A DNA stretch of 64,000 nt from Terrisporobacter mayombei (GTDB lineage: Bacteria; Bacillota; Clostridia; Peptostreptococcales; Peptostreptococcaceae), in the NCBI RefSeq assembly GCF_020748465.1, contig NZ_JAHZMP010000004.1, positions 186,001 through 250,000 on the forward strand. Direction: 5' to 3'. The notes beneath the pieces were generated by a model. The model was not told the DNA's origin, did not search any database, and saw only the letters and a list, made by a program, of their open reading frames with translations. This document shows, in pieces, positions 18,831-28,623 of this stretch (its first letter is position 1; each line of letters starts with the position of its first letter). A program made the position numbers and the translations under genes.

Positions 18831-19306
18831 ATTCTTTTTCCCCTCTTTGTAATTTTTTAACCCTATTTTTGAAACAACAAAAAGATGCCTTAGTTATATA
18901 TTTCAATATATTTAAAAAAATATATGATAAACAAAATTATTAGGAGATTGTCCTATTAATTTAAAAAAATTAATTTTTTCACAAGCATAGATATAATTTG
19001 TTATATTCACATAACATTAAACGCATAACTATCTACCGCTCTTATACAATTTTAAAAAGATCGTTCATTCTAGATTAATTATTTGAAATTATTTTGTCGA
19101 TGGAAATTTAGATTAGAATATATAAGATTAGATTTGTCATAATTTATTTTCCATTTTTTTCATTTAGTCACTTTAATTAGATTATATATTAGTTTACTTG
19201 AATTGTATACCGATTTGCATTTTAAAAATAGCATTTATAATCATTCTTTTTTTAATTTCCTTTATAGAATAATGATTTTTTTCTTTCATAAATATTCTTT
19301 GTTTAC
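18831..19306 (-). promoter_or_regulatory. Upstream region of the Wood-Ljungdahl cluster with candidate promoter and palindromes
   Basis: No gene is seen here. A candidate sigma-A promoter on the minus strand reads TTGTTT (complement 18929-18934), 18 bases, TATATT. Immediately upstream of it lies an inverted repeat with 10-base arms (18936-18945 and 18951-18960, one mismatch). A second repeat, TGTTAT-N6-ATAACA, is at 18999-19016. Both could be operator sites; the regulator is unknown. The Rex consensus does not fit because the half-site spacing is wrong. Confidence 0.35.
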
Positions 19307-19354
19307 AAAAAAAGCCATCGTAAGAGATGATTTACCTCTAGCTATGGCTTTTTT
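19307..19354 (-). terminator. Terminator after the TPR protein gene
   Basis: AAAAAAAGCCAT pairs with ATGGCTTTTTT, with a further AGAG/CTCT pairing in the loop. It ends the radical-SAM/TPR transcript and insulates the cooS promoter region. A- and U-runs on both sides make it potentially bidirectional. Confidence 0.75.
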
Positions 19355-19386
19355 GATATATAAAATTTTTAAAATATAGCTTTAAA

Positions 19387-20535
19387 TTAGTTAACTCTAT
19401 AATTATCTAACTCTCTCATGCATGAAATTGTTATTTCATCTTCTGGATTTAATTCATAAGCTCTTTCTATATAGTAAATAGCATCGTCAATATCTCCTGT
19501 GTTTAAATATGCCATTCCTAAATTACAAAGAATTTCAGGGTCTTCTTTTATTTTTGCTGCTTGTTCTAATAGTTCCACAGCTCTATCCATATTAAATGAT
19601 GAAGCTTCACACAAAGCAAGCTCCACTAAAGTATCTACTTGTCTAGGTCTTATCATTAGTATTTTTTCAAAATAAAGCATAGCTTTATCTATTTCTCCCA
19701 TATTTTTATAAGCTATACCTATAATAAATAATAAGTTCCACCAGTCATTGTATTCTTCTTCCAACGGTAATAATTTTTCAAGACCTTCTTCAAATTTTCC
19801 TTGGAATACTAATGAATATCCTTCTTCATATTGAACTTTATAATCCATCTTTCCTAGGTTTTCTTGTATTTCTGCTATTGTATCTTCATCTAAGCCTAGC
19901 TTCATTGCTTCTTCCCAAATTGCCTTAGCTTTAATATATTGACTTTGATTATAATAATGATATCCTAAATGATAATATGCTAAAGCAAAGTTTTCATCCA
20001 TATTAATTATTTCTTCAAGTTTTTCTCCCGCTTCTAATAAAAATGCATTCATTGCATTTGCATCACCGTCTTTTTGATAAGTTGTTGCAACTTCTTGACA
20101 AACAATGGAGTAATTATAAAGTCCTTCAATATCATCAGGATATAATGTAATTAACCCTTTGATATAAATTAATGCATCTGTATATTCTCCAAGCTCAAAG
20201 TATTTTCTAGACATATATCCAGCATAAGATCTTACATTAAAGTTCACTTTTTTCTCAAGGGCACTTAAGAATTTTTTATATTCAGGGTTATATTTAAACT
20301 CAGCATCAATACCTATTATATATATCATTGCATCTGCTATAGACATTGAGTTTAGTCCCTCTTGTGCTGTCTTTTCTTTTATTCCTTTAACAAGAACCTC
20401 ATTTTTTATAGGTACATTTAAGCCTTCTTTTGGTATTTCATATCCATCTAAATGAAAATCTCCATCTTTTTTTACAGTTATAAATGCAAGTTCTTCAGTT
20501 TTTCTAAGTAAATATTTATCTATTTTAAACTTCAT
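19387..20535 (-). CDS. Tetratricopeptide-repeat protein
   Basis: The 382-residue protein has no signal peptide or membrane segment, so it should be cytoplasmic. After an N-terminal region of about 90 residues without a recognised domain, the sequence is made of TPR helices, clear in FALAYYHLGYHYYNQSQY (around residue 185), LLFIIGIAYKNMGEIDKAM and EILCNLGMAYLNTGDIDDAI near the C-terminus. TPRs bind partner proteins. The gene overlaps the end of the upstream radical-SAM gene by 11 bases, so the two are translationally coupled and may work together. The specific function is unknown. Confidence 0.85.
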   Translation of the reverse strand: MKFKIDKYLLRKTEELAFITVKKDGDFHLDGYEIPKEGLNVPIKNEVLVKGIKEKTAQEGLNSMSIADAMIYIIGIDAEFKYNPEYKKFLSALEKKVNFNVRSYAGYMSRKYFELGEYTDALIYIKGLITLYPDDIEGLYNYSIVCQEVATTYQKDGDANAMNAFLLEAGEKLEEIINMDENFALAYYHLGYHYYNQSQYIKAKAIWEEAMKLGLDEDTIAEIQENLGKMDYKVQYEEGYSLVFQGKFEEGLEKLLPLEEEYNDWWNLLFIIGIAYKNMGEIDKAMLYFEKILMIRPRQVDTLVELALCEASSFNMDRAVELLEQAAKIKEDPEILCNLGMAYLNTGDIDDAIYYIERAYELNPEDEITISCMRELDNYRVN

Positions 20536-22297
20536 CTTCTTCTCCTACCTTTACAGTATAAGTTTTTGACTTATCAAATACTTTATTAGTATTATAGTCA
20601 AATAATATTACAGTTTGTTCATTTTCTAATTTTGTACTAATATCTTCTTTTAATCTTAAAATATCATATTTAAATGGTTCAAAATGAATATATTTTAAAA
20701 TATATTTTGTTGGTGTATCTACAAATTGTGGTAAGTATTCTTTAAGATTGTCCACATTATGTAGGAAATCATGACACTTACTTTTAAAACTATTTATTTC
20801 TATTTTATTGAAAATAGGTGGAACTGTTGATATTTTGCCTAATGATAAATAGTCATATTTTAATATCTCACTAAATAGATCATTATATTTATTTATTTTA
20901 TCATTATAAAAATCTAACAATATTTTATATAACTGATTTTTTCCTTGAGCCATGTGGAAATATCCCATTTCTTCAAAATATGTTGAAAGCTCTTCAAAGA
21001 ATTCAAATGGACTTTCATTATAATAATTTCGAATTATATATTCTAAAGAAAGTGGGAAGTTATTAGAGTTATAATAAGTTTCTAATATTTCTTCTATATC
21101 TTTTATTTTTAATATTTCGTCATAACTTATAAAATCATTATATAAAACTTCGTATGGAGCATAATCTTTAAATCTATATCCATATTTTTCTGAACTATAT
21201 CTCATACCTGTTCCTTTAATCATCTTTAAGAAACCAAGTTGTAATTGTTCTATCCCTAAATTAAATACATCATTGAAAGACTCTTTAAATCTTTCATACC
21301 CTTCATAAGGAAGACCTGCTATTAAATCTAAATGTTGATGTATATTTCTAAATGATTTTATAGTTTTTACAACATGAGATAATTTTTCAAAATCATCTCT
21401 TCTCCCTACTGCATCTAAAGTTTTTTGATTAGTACTTTGTACACCTATTTCAAATTGGAATAAACCTTCTTTACAATTTTTTAGGAAGTTAAGAATATCA
21501 TCATCTAGTAAATGAGCTGTGACCTCAAAATGATATGTTGTATATCCATTATCATTTTCCATTAGGAAATTCATTATTTCCTTAGCAAATTTTTTATTTG
21601 CATTAAAAGTTCTATCTATAAATTTAATTTGAGATACTTTTGCATCTATAAGATTTTTTAAATCTCTTTTTACTCTATCAATACTAAAGTATCTAAGTCC
21701 TTTTATAGCTGATGATAAACAGTACTGGCAGTTAAATGGGCATCCTCTAGATGTCTCGTAATAAACTATTCTGTTTTCATATTCTTTTATATCTAAGTTA
21801 TCATAAGGACTTGGTATTTCATCTAAATTTTGTAGCAATGCCATTTCTTCATTTACTACAATGTTGCCGTCTTTTCTATATACAATACCTTTTACATCTT
21901 CTATATTTTTCTTACCTAAAAAATGTTTAACTAAATCTCTAAATACTAGCTCACCTTCACCACATAGTATATAATCTAAAAACTTATATTTTTCCATAGC
22001 ATTTTCGCTATCATAAGTAACTTCTGGTCCACCTAGACCTATTTTAATCTCTGGTTTAACTTTCTTCAAGTTATCACATAATTTTACTATGTCATAAATA
22101 TTCCATATGTATGTTGAAAAGAATACTACATCGTAATTATTCTTGTATATATCTTTTAAAATATAGTCTAGTTGATTGTTAATTGTGTATTCTCTAATAT
22201 CCACATCAACTAAATCTTTTACGCTTTCTTTTAAATATCTTATTGCCAAATTCGTATGAATAAACTTAGAATTTAGCGTAGTTAATAATATTTTCAA
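20525..22297 (-). CDS. B12-binding radical SAM protein (DUF4080 type)
   Basis: Residues 1-130 form a cobalamin-binding Rossmann domain (GLGGPEVTYDSE). The radical SAM core follows, with the 4Fe-4S cysteines C186, C190 and C193 (CPFNCQYC). The C-terminal ~150 residues match the DUF4080 extension I associate with this family. Substrate and reaction are unknown. I set the start at TTG (MKILLTTLNSKF), eight bases after AGGAG; a GTG three codons upstream overlaps the ribosome site. It overlaps the TPR gene that follows. Confidence 0.85.
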   Translation of the reverse strand: MKILLTTLNSKFIHTNLAIRYLKESVKDLVDVDIREYTINNQLDYILKDIYKNNYDVVFFSTYIWNIYDIVKLCDNLKKVKPEIKIGLGGPEVTYDSENAMEKYKFLDYILCGEGELVFRDLVKHFLGKKNIEDVKGIVYRKDGNIVVNEEMALLQNLDEIPSPYDNLDIKEYENRIVYYETSRGCPFNCQYCLSSAIKGLRYFSIDRVKRDLKNLIDAKVSQIKFIDRTFNANKKFAKEIMNFLMENDNGYTTYHFEVTAHLLDDDILNFLKNCKEGLFQFEIGVQSTNQKTLDAVGRRDDFEKLSHVVKTIKSFRNIHQHLDLIAGLPYEGYERFKESFNDVFNLGIEQLQLGFLKMIKGTGMRYSSEKYGYRFKDYAPYEVLYNDFISYDEILKIKDIEEILETYYNSNNFPLSLEYIIRNYYNESPFEFFEELSTYFEEMGYFHMAQGKNQLYKILLDFYNDKINKYNDLFSEILKYDYLSLGKISTVPPIFNKIEINSFKSKCHDFLHNVDNLKEYLPQFVDTPTKYILKYIHFEPFKYDILRLKEDISTKLENEQTVILFDYNTNKVFDKSKTYTVKVGEEDEV

Positions 22298-22419
22298 ATA
22301 TTTCACTCCTTTTTAAATTTATACTATGTTTTTATATGGTTTTTAAGTTAAAATAATATAGTAAGGTAAATTTTACAAAAATATACTAAAATCAACAATT
22401 TAGAAAGGATGTATTTATT

Positions 22420-22620
22420 ATGGAATCTATTGATCAAGTATCTATAAATGATTTATCAAAAAGGGATTTATTATTATTGATCAAAGCTCTTGAGTTTACT
22501 GGGGAGAACACTAAACTTGATGAATTCATAAATCTCAAAAACAATATTGTTAAAGAATTATGTTTTTTAACTGAAACTACTGAACAAGAATTTATTAGCT
22601 ATTTAGAAAAAAATAGTTAA
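22420..22620 (+). CDS. Small uncharacterised acidic protein
   Basis: This 66-residue reading frame has a good GAAAGGATG ribosome site and is divergent from the radical-SAM gene. The sequence is leucine-, glutamate- and asparagine-rich, predicted helical, with no signal peptide, membrane segment or motif that I recognise. Its stop codon is three bases from the stop of the convergent gene at 22,624-23,553. I do not know its function. Confidence 0.6.
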   Translation: MESIDQVSINDLSKRDLLLLIKALEFTGENTKLDEFINLKNNIVKELCFLTETTEQEFISYLEKNS

Positions 22621-22623
22621 CTC

Positions 22624-23553
22624 TTATGTTTTTTTAAATTTAAAATTATATTCACCTGATTTTGATTTAACTTTTACATGAAGAACATTGTCTCTCAATT
22701 CTTTTGATGCAATATTTATATTATTTAATATGGCATCTGAGACAATCTCTCCTTCATTGTACTTAATTAAATTCCTCGGGTCTGAATTTAAATCATAAGT
22801 TTTTTTGTTAATTACATACTTCCTTAATTTTATTATGTAATGAGACATTTGCTCAATAAAATCTATGTTATCCATATTTAAATTTGATTCTTCGCCCAAT
22901 ATTGATAATATAGATTTTTTTATGCTTAAAATTCCTATATTGTTTACATTTCTTTCTTCTATATAAATATCATATATAACATTTAATAAATTTTTTATTA
23001 TTTTTCCGTCCTCATAATCGCCTACTTTTAAATCTATATAATTATCAATTAATTGTATAGCATTAATTCTAGCCATTTGAAATTTTACCATATTTAGTTT
23101 TTCTAACTCAATGGAAAATCCTATAATTCTTTCCTTTAATAATTGCAATAATGCACCATACTCTATATTTTTGTTATCCAGAATACAATGTATTGATGCA
23201 TTGTACATAAGGGACCCTATAATATACTCAAATAAATTATCATCTTTTTTAAAGTATTTAACATACTTTTGAATTAAACTTATCACTTCGTCTTCTGACT
23301 TTTGAATATTAGTATTTGCAAGTATTAATGGTAGTAGAATGTTTAGTATATCATCATAAGATGGTTTTTTACCATAAAAATTATAATATCTTAATTCATC
23401 CTTTAATCTATTATTATCTATATGTACATATCGTTGAATTTTATCGTCAATTAAACACTTAGTATTAATGATAATTAAATCAGTTAATCCTTTTTCCTCA
23501 TCATTAATGTTAAAAGAGTTTAGATAAGAATTTCTTATTAAATTTTCCTTCAT
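22624..23553 (-). CDS. Uncharacterised protein, 309 residues
   Basis: I do not recognise this protein. It is largely helical, rich in Ile, Asn, Lys and Asp, without signal peptide, clear transmembrane segment or cysteine motif. The N-terminus (ENLIRNSYLNSFNINDEEKG) and the C-terminal ~50 residues (lysine-rich, beta-like VLHVKVKSKSGEYNFKF) look like different parts. It lies between argS and the radical-SAM gene, with a 200-bp upstream gap that includes a palindromic repeat. No ribosome site better than AAGGGAG near the ATG is needed to explain the start. Confidence 0.75.
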   Translation of the reverse strand: MKENLIRNSYLNSFNINDEEKGLTDLIIINTKCLIDDKIQRYVHIDNNRLKDELRYYNFYGKKPSYDDILNILLPLILANTNIQKSEDEVISLIQKYVKYFKKDDNLFEYIIGSLMYNASIHCILDNKNIEYGALLQLLKERIIGFSIELEKLNMVKFQMARINAIQLIDNYIDLKVGDYEDGKIIKNLLNVIYDIYIEERNVNNIGILSIKKSILSILGEESNLNMDNIDFIEQMSHYIIKLRKYVINKKTYDLNSDPRNLIKYNEGEIVSDAILNNINIASKELRDNVLHVKVKSKSGEYNFKFKKT

Positions 23554-23640
23554 AAATTAACTCCCTTATAAGTCTTTTACCTAGTATTTTTATCAATTTC
23601 ATTACCTTGTATTCATATACCCATAATCAGTATTCTCTAA

Positions 23641-23757
23641 GAATTAAAAATAGCAGCTAAAAGCTGCCATTCTTAATTCTAACTTCTTCATACTGAGCAA
23701 CTGATATATCTGCAGCGAAGCAGAGATATATCGTTTGTACACAAGCAAAGCGAGTTT
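23641..23757 (-). repeat. Palindromic element after argS, including its likely terminator
   Basis: Two hairpins are packed directly behind the argS stop. The first (23703-23713 with 23720-23732, GATATATCTGC/GCAGAGATATATC) has a two-base bulge. The second (23641-23658 with 23662-23679) has 18-base arms. Its two non-Watson-Crick positions are G-U on the argS strand but A-C on the other, so it folds better in the argS transcript. The AACTCGCTTTGC and CTGCTTCGCTGCAG motifs remind me of dispersed intergenic repeats of clostridia. That is recollection only, and just one copy is in this window. Confidence 0.45.
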
Positions 23758-25458
23758 TTACATTCTTTCTGGTGCATGCATTCCTAATATTGCTAGCCCA
23801 TTTTCTAATGTTTGTCTTGTTGCAGCAACTAAAGCAAGTCTTGCTTTTCTGATTTCTGCATCTTCAACTATTATTGGATTATCATGATAGAATTTATTGA
23901 AAGCTTGAGCTAAATCTAGTACAAATCTTGTTACTATATGTGGCTCATTTCTTCTCATTGCAGAAACTATTGATTTATTAAACGATCCAATTACCTTTAA
24001 TACTTCTGCAGCATCTCCATCTGATAATAGTTCATAATTTACATCTGAAGTTACTTCTTCGTTGGCTTTTCTTAAAACTGCACAACATCTAGCATGAGTA
24101 TATTGAACATAAGGTCCTGTTTCTCCTTCGAAGCTTAAAGTTCTTTCCCATGAGAATGTATAGTCTTTTATTCTACTGTTTGATAATTCTTGGAATACAA
24201 CAGCTCCAACACCAACTTGTTTAGCTATTTCATCTGCATTCTTAGCATTTGGATTTTTAGCAAGAACAGTTTCCTTTGTTTTTTCTATAGCTTGTTTTAA
24301 AACGTCCTCTAAGAATACTACTCTACCTTTTCTTGTAGACATAGTTCCTTCTTCTAAAGCAACCATACCAAATGGCACGTGAATTAAGTCTTTTGACCAT
24401 TCAAATCCCATAAGTTCTAATACTTTAAATAATTGTTGGAAATGTAGAGATTGTTGAGAACCAACTACATATATACATTTTTCAAAATCATAAGTGTTTT
24501 TTCTGTATATTGCTGCTGCTAAATCTCTTGTCATATATAAAGTTGAACCATCATTCTTAGTTATAAGAGCTGGTGGCATATTGTGTTCTTCTAAATCAAC
24601 AATATTTGTACCTTGAGATTCTTTTAATAATCCTTTTTCTTTTATTTGGCCTATAACAGCATCCATTTTATCTGAATAGAAAGATTCACCTGCATAAGAG
24701 TCAAATTCTATATCTAATAAGTCGTAAACTCTAGCAAATTCTTTTAAACTTTCGTCTCTAAACCACTGCCATAATGCTTTAGCTTCTTCGTCGCCATTTT
24801 CTAACTTAGTAAACCAAGCTCTAGCTTCGTCTTCCATTTCTGGTTTCTTTTCAGCTTCATCATGGAATTTTACATACAATTTTAATAACTCTGGTATTGG
24901 ACTAGCTTCTACAGCTTCTTTATTCCCCCAAAGTTTGAAAGCAACTATAAGTTTCCCGAATTGAGTTCCGTAATCTCCTAAGTGATTTACTCTTACTACA
25001 TTATATCCTTGAGAGTCATATATTTTATATAGAGCATTACCTATAACAGTAGTTCTTATATGTCCTATATGGAAAGGCTTAGCTATATTAGGAGATGAAA
25101 AATCTATTACTACAGCTTTTTCTCCACCTAAATCACTATGACCATAATTTTCTTTTTTAGTTAAAACATCTTTTATAACACTCTCAGCTAATTGAGATTT
25201 ATTTACAAAAAAGTTTACATATCCACCAAGTGGCATTACTTTTGATATTTCACCCTTAGCTTCTATATTTTCTGCTAACTCTGCAGCAATCATGTTAGGA
25301 GCTTTTCTAAATACTTTAGCTAATTTAAAGCATGGAAATGCATAATCCCCCATTTCTTTATTTGGTGGAACCTCAATTAGCGCTATTATTTCTTCTAATG
25401 TTAAATCTTCTATTTTTTCCTTAAGGCAATTAGCTATTGCTATTTTAAAATCTTGCAT
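23758..25458 (-). CDS. argS: Arginyl-tRNA synthetase
   Basis: ArgS charges tRNA-Arg. The 566-residue class I enzyme shows the N-terminal additional domain (residues 1-110), the HIGH motif in IAKPFHIGHIRTT near residue 125, the MSTRKG loop that replaces KMSKS, and the C-terminal anticodon-binding DALR domain ending in LENGLAILGMHAPERM. Length is normal. Unlike pheS and thrS in this window it has no T-box leader; only 90 bp lie upstream. A palindromic element follows the stop. Confidence 0.97.
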   Translation of the reverse strand: MQDFKIAIANCLKEKIEDLTLEEIIALIEVPPNKEMGDYAFPCFKLAKVFRKAPNMIAAELAENIEAKGEISKVMPLGGYVNFFVNKSQLAESVIKDVLTKKENYGHSDLGGEKAVVIDFSSPNIAKPFHIGHIRTTVIGNALYKIYDSQGYNVVRVNHLGDYGTQFGKLIVAFKLWGNKEAVEASPIPELLKLYVKFHDEAEKKPEMEDEARAWFTKLENGDEEAKALWQWFRDESLKEFARVYDLLDIEFDSYAGESFYSDKMDAVIGQIKEKGLLKESQGTNIVDLEEHNMPPALITKNDGSTLYMTRDLAAAIYRKNTYDFEKCIYVVGSQQSLHFQQLFKVLELMGFEWSKDLIHVPFGMVALEEGTMSTRKGRVVFLEDVLKQAIEKTKETVLAKNPNAKNADEIAKQVGVGAVVFQELSNSRIKDYTFSWERTLSFEGETGPYVQYTHARCCAVLRKANEEVTSDVNYELLSDGDAAEVLKVIGSFNKSIVSAMRRNEPHIVTRFVLDLAQAFNKFYHDNPIIVEDAEIRKARLALVAATRQTLENGLAILGMHAPERM

Positions 25459-25550
25459 TATTTTCTCCTCTCTACATCATTATTCTTCTATGTTAAATTA
25501 ATTTCTACATTTTTTCAAGTTATTCCTATTGTTATATTTTCAAATATATA

Positions 25551-25991
25551 TTATAATTCTTTTTCGCTAAAAACTTCTATATTATTTTCTTTAAATAAGG
25601 CTGCTGTAACACCCATACCAGAGATTTTATTACCTGTAAAAGTTCCATCATAAATTAAGTTACATCCACACGATGGGCTACCTTCTTTAAGAAGAGCCTG
25701 TTTGCAATTGAACATTTTAGCAATTTTTAAACTTTCCTTTGCTCCCTTAATAAAATTTTCTGTTACATCCTTATATTCACAGCTTATTACCTTACTATTT
25801 TCACTTAAAACTTCTTTTCCATCTATCTTATCTATCTCCGATGGTTTTCTTGGTGTAGTTAATCCTCCTAGTTGTTCTGGGCAAATAATAACGTATGGTT
25901 TATCTTTTAAAAATTCTTTTACTTTAGCATTATCATTATTTCCACCATTATATTTACAATTTACTCCAACCAAGCATGCTGACACTATCAT
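25551..25991 (-). CDS. DUF523 family protein
   Basis: The protein of about 146 residues starts MIVSACLVGVNCKYNGGNN, the hallmark of DUF523, and carries CPEQLGGLTTPR and KEGSPSCG with conserved cysteines that could bind metal. The family is widespread but its biochemical role is not established to my knowledge. The ATG at 25,991 (or the TTG one codon upstream) fits the GAGGAG site; a further upstream ATG touches that site. It starts 28 bp after mutS2 and is likely co-transcribed with it. Confidence 0.85.
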   Translation of the reverse strand: MIVSACLVGVNCKYNGGNNDNAKVKEFLKDKPYVIICPEQLGGLTTPRKPSEIDKIDGKEVLSENSKVISCEYKDVTENFIKGAKESLKIAKMFNCKQALLKEGSPSCGCNLIYDGTFTGNKISGMGVTAALFKENNIEVFSEKEL

Positions 25992-26018
25992 CAATTCTAC
26001 CATCTCCTCAATTTCTTA

Positions 26019-28397
26019 TTATCTTATCTCAACAATAGTTACTCCCATTCCACCTTCACCATATTGTCCAGGTCTTTGAGATTTAACATGTTTGTTTTTC
26101 TTAAGTACATCTTGAAGTCCTTTTTTAAGTACTCCTGTACCAACTCCGTGTATTATTGTAACAATTTCAAGGCCTGCAACACAAGCATCGTCTAAGTATT
26201 TATCCACTTCAACAATAGCTTCTTCCAAATTCATTCCTCTTAAATCAACTTCACTCTTAACGCTACCTGACTTAGAGCTTATAATTTTTCTTGTTGATTT
26301 AGTTACTATTGATTTTTTTTCCTTCTGAGCCATTTGTAATGCTTTAAACGGAAGAGTCATTTTCATTATACCCATCTGTACTACAGCTTCTTTTTTCTTC
26401 TTGTCAACTGATACTACTGTACCATCTTGATTTAAAGTAATAACTTTTACTTCATCTCCTGCTTTTAAGTCTTTTATTTCTTTATTTGATACTTTTGGAA
26501 CTATCATACTTTTTACAGAAGGCTGTAAATTACCCATGGAATCAGCCAACTCTTTTCTTAAAGCTTCTATTTTCTTGTTTTTTTCCTTAGAAGCCATTTC
26601 CATTTCCATATTTCTAAGTTCTTTTAGAATATTATCCGCTTCTTCTTTAGCTTGTCTTGTTATACTAAAAGCCTCTGCCCTAGCTTTTTCCATCATTTTT
26701 TCTTTAGAAATAGATAACTTTTCAAGCTTTCTATCATATTCTGCTTTAACTTCTTCTATTTCTTTTTTAAGTCTTTCAGCTTCTTCTTTTTCTTGCTCAG
26801 CTTTTATTCTGTTTTTCTCAACATTTTGAAGTACGTCTTCCAACTCTATATTGTCTGTATTTATAAATTCCTTTGCTCTATCAATTATATCGTCTCTAAG
26901 ACCTAATTTCCTTGATATTTCAAAGGCATTTGATTTACCTGGTACTCCAATCAATAATTTATAAGTAGGACTTAGTGTATTAACATCAAATTCAACAGCT
27001 GCATTTTCTACTCTATCCTTTGTAAGAGCATAGTTTTTAAGTTCACTGTAGTGAGTAGTAGCTATACATTTTGCACCTTCCATATTTACATCTTCCAGTA
27101 TAGCTATTGCCAGAGCTGCACCTTCTACAGGATCTGTTCCTGCTCCAAGTTCATCAAATATTACTAGAGAATCGGATGTTACTTCATTTAATATTCCTAC
27201 TATTTTTGTCATATGAGATGAGAATGTAGATAAACTTTGTTCTATACTTTGTTCATCTCCAATGTCAGCAAAAACATTATCATATACACACATAATACTT
27301 CCATAATCTGCAGGTATGTGTAGACCACTTTGAGCCATTAATGCAAATAGTCCAATAGTTTTTATTGTAACTGTTTTACCACCTGTATTTGGGCCTGTTA
27401 TTACTAATGTATCAAAGTCTTCTCCTAAATAAATATTATTAGGTACAACCTTATCTGCATCTAACAATGGGTGGCGTCCATTTTTTATATTTATATTTTT
27501 TTCTTCATTTAATATAGGTTCTATTGCCTTCATTGATAAAGATAATTTTCCCTTTGCAAAAGCAAAGTCTAACTTACCAAGTATAACTTGATTAGATAAA
27601 ATATCTCCTGCAACTTCACCTACTAATTTTGTCAGCTCTGCTAAAATTCTTTCTATTTCTTCTTGTTCATCTAATTTTAATTTTCTAAGTTCATTGTTCA
27701 TTTCAACAATGCTCATTGGCTCAATAAATAATGTAGCTCCAGATGAACTTTGATCGTGTATTATACCTGAAACCTGCGATCTATATTCAGCCTTTACAGG
27801 TACAACAAATCTGTCTCCTCTAACAGAAATGATCGCATCTTGTAAATATTTTTGATATGTAGTTGATGAAATTATTGAATTTAATTTAGATCTAATAGAT
27901 TGATTTTTTTGTAATATTCCTCTTCTTATACTTCTTAAAGTAGGAGAAGCATTATCTGATATTTCAATTTCACTAATTATTGCATTATTAATTTCTTCTT
28001 CTATATCTCTATATACATATAAAGCATTTGATAAAGACTGTATTATTGGATAATTAAAGTCTTCCTCTTCCCCTGGAGTTAAACTTCTTTTTAAATTTCT
28101 GGCTGCCCTTAAATTATCGCTTATCTTTAATAAACTTCCTGGGTCTAGTACTGCACCTATATCGGCTCTTTTAACACTGTCTGATATATCTTGTATACCA
28201 CCTAAGTTTACATGACCTCTTTTTATAAGAATTCCCTGGGCTTCACTAGTTTCTTCTAGCATATCTTTTACTTCTTTATAATTAGGTTTTGGTATTAATT
28301 CTTCAATATATTTTAAACCTAAAGAAGATGAGGCTTTTGTTGCTAATAAATCAATAATTTTATTGTATTCTAATACTTTCAATGATTTTTGATCCAT
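26019..28397 (-). CDS. mutS2: Endonuclease MutS2
   Basis: The 792-residue protein lacks the mismatch-recognition domain of MutS. It has the core and clamp regions (1-300), the ATPase with Walker A GPNTGGKT and Walker B VIFDELGAGTDP, a long coiled coil (about 515-620), and a C-terminal Smr nuclease domain (VDLRGMNLEEA and IHGVGTGVLKKGL). Family members bind branched DNA and limit recombination, and in Firmicutes some split collided ribosomes. Which role applies here cannot be told. A GGAGG site precedes the ATG. Confidence 0.96.
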   Translation of the reverse strand: MDQKSLKVLEYNKIIDLLATKASSSLGLKYIEELIPKPNYKEVKDMLEETSEAQGILIKRGHVNLGGIQDISDSVKRADIGAVLDPGSLLKISDNLRAARNLKRSLTPGEEEDFNYPIIQSLSNALYVYRDIEEEINNAIISEIEISDNASPTLRSIRRGILQKNQSIRSKLNSIISSTTYQKYLQDAIISVRGDRFVVPVKAEYRSQVSGIIHDQSSSGATLFIEPMSIVEMNNELRKLKLDEQEEIERILAELTKLVGEVAGDILSNQVILGKLDFAFAKGKLSLSMKAIEPILNEEKNINIKNGRHPLLDADKVVPNNIYLGEDFDTLVITGPNTGGKTVTIKTIGLFALMAQSGLHIPADYGSIMCVYDNVFADIGDEQSIEQSLSTFSSHMTKIVGILNEVTSDSLVIFDELGAGTDPVEGAALAIAILEDVNMEGAKCIATTHYSELKNYALTKDRVENAAVEFDVNTLSPTYKLLIGVPGKSNAFEISRKLGLRDDIIDRAKEFINTDNIELEDVLQNVEKNRIKAEQEKEEAERLKKEIEEVKAEYDRKLEKLSISKEKMMEKARAEAFSITRQAKEEADNILKELRNMEMEMASKEKNKKIEALRKELADSMGNLQPSVKSMIVPKVSNKEIKDLKAGDEVKVITLNQDGTVVSVDKKKKEAVVQMGIMKMTLPFKALQMAQKEKKSIVTKSTRKIISSKSGSVKSEVDLRGMNLEEAIVEVDKYLDDACVAGLEIVTIIHGVGTGVLKKGLQDVLKKNKHVKSQRPGQYGEGGMGVTIVEIR

Positions 28398-28623
28398 ACT
28401 TCCTCCTCTTTTTTATTTTTTTATGTGAATTTATCATATAATTTCTTTTTATGTAGTTTTTTTTTTTCGAAAATGTATTATACTACTAATAGGCTAAATA
28501 ATATTATACATTAATATTTTATATTTTAACATATTATACATTTTTTATTTAGTATATCTAAGTTATTTAAATTATTAACTTAAAAATTAATTTTAATCTA
28601 TTTAACGAGAAAGGAATTTTATT

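Noticed and set aside
18999..19016. Rex operator upstream of cooS
   Set aside because: The half-sites TTGTTA and TAACA are spaced eight bases apart instead of six; the second half lacks the final A.
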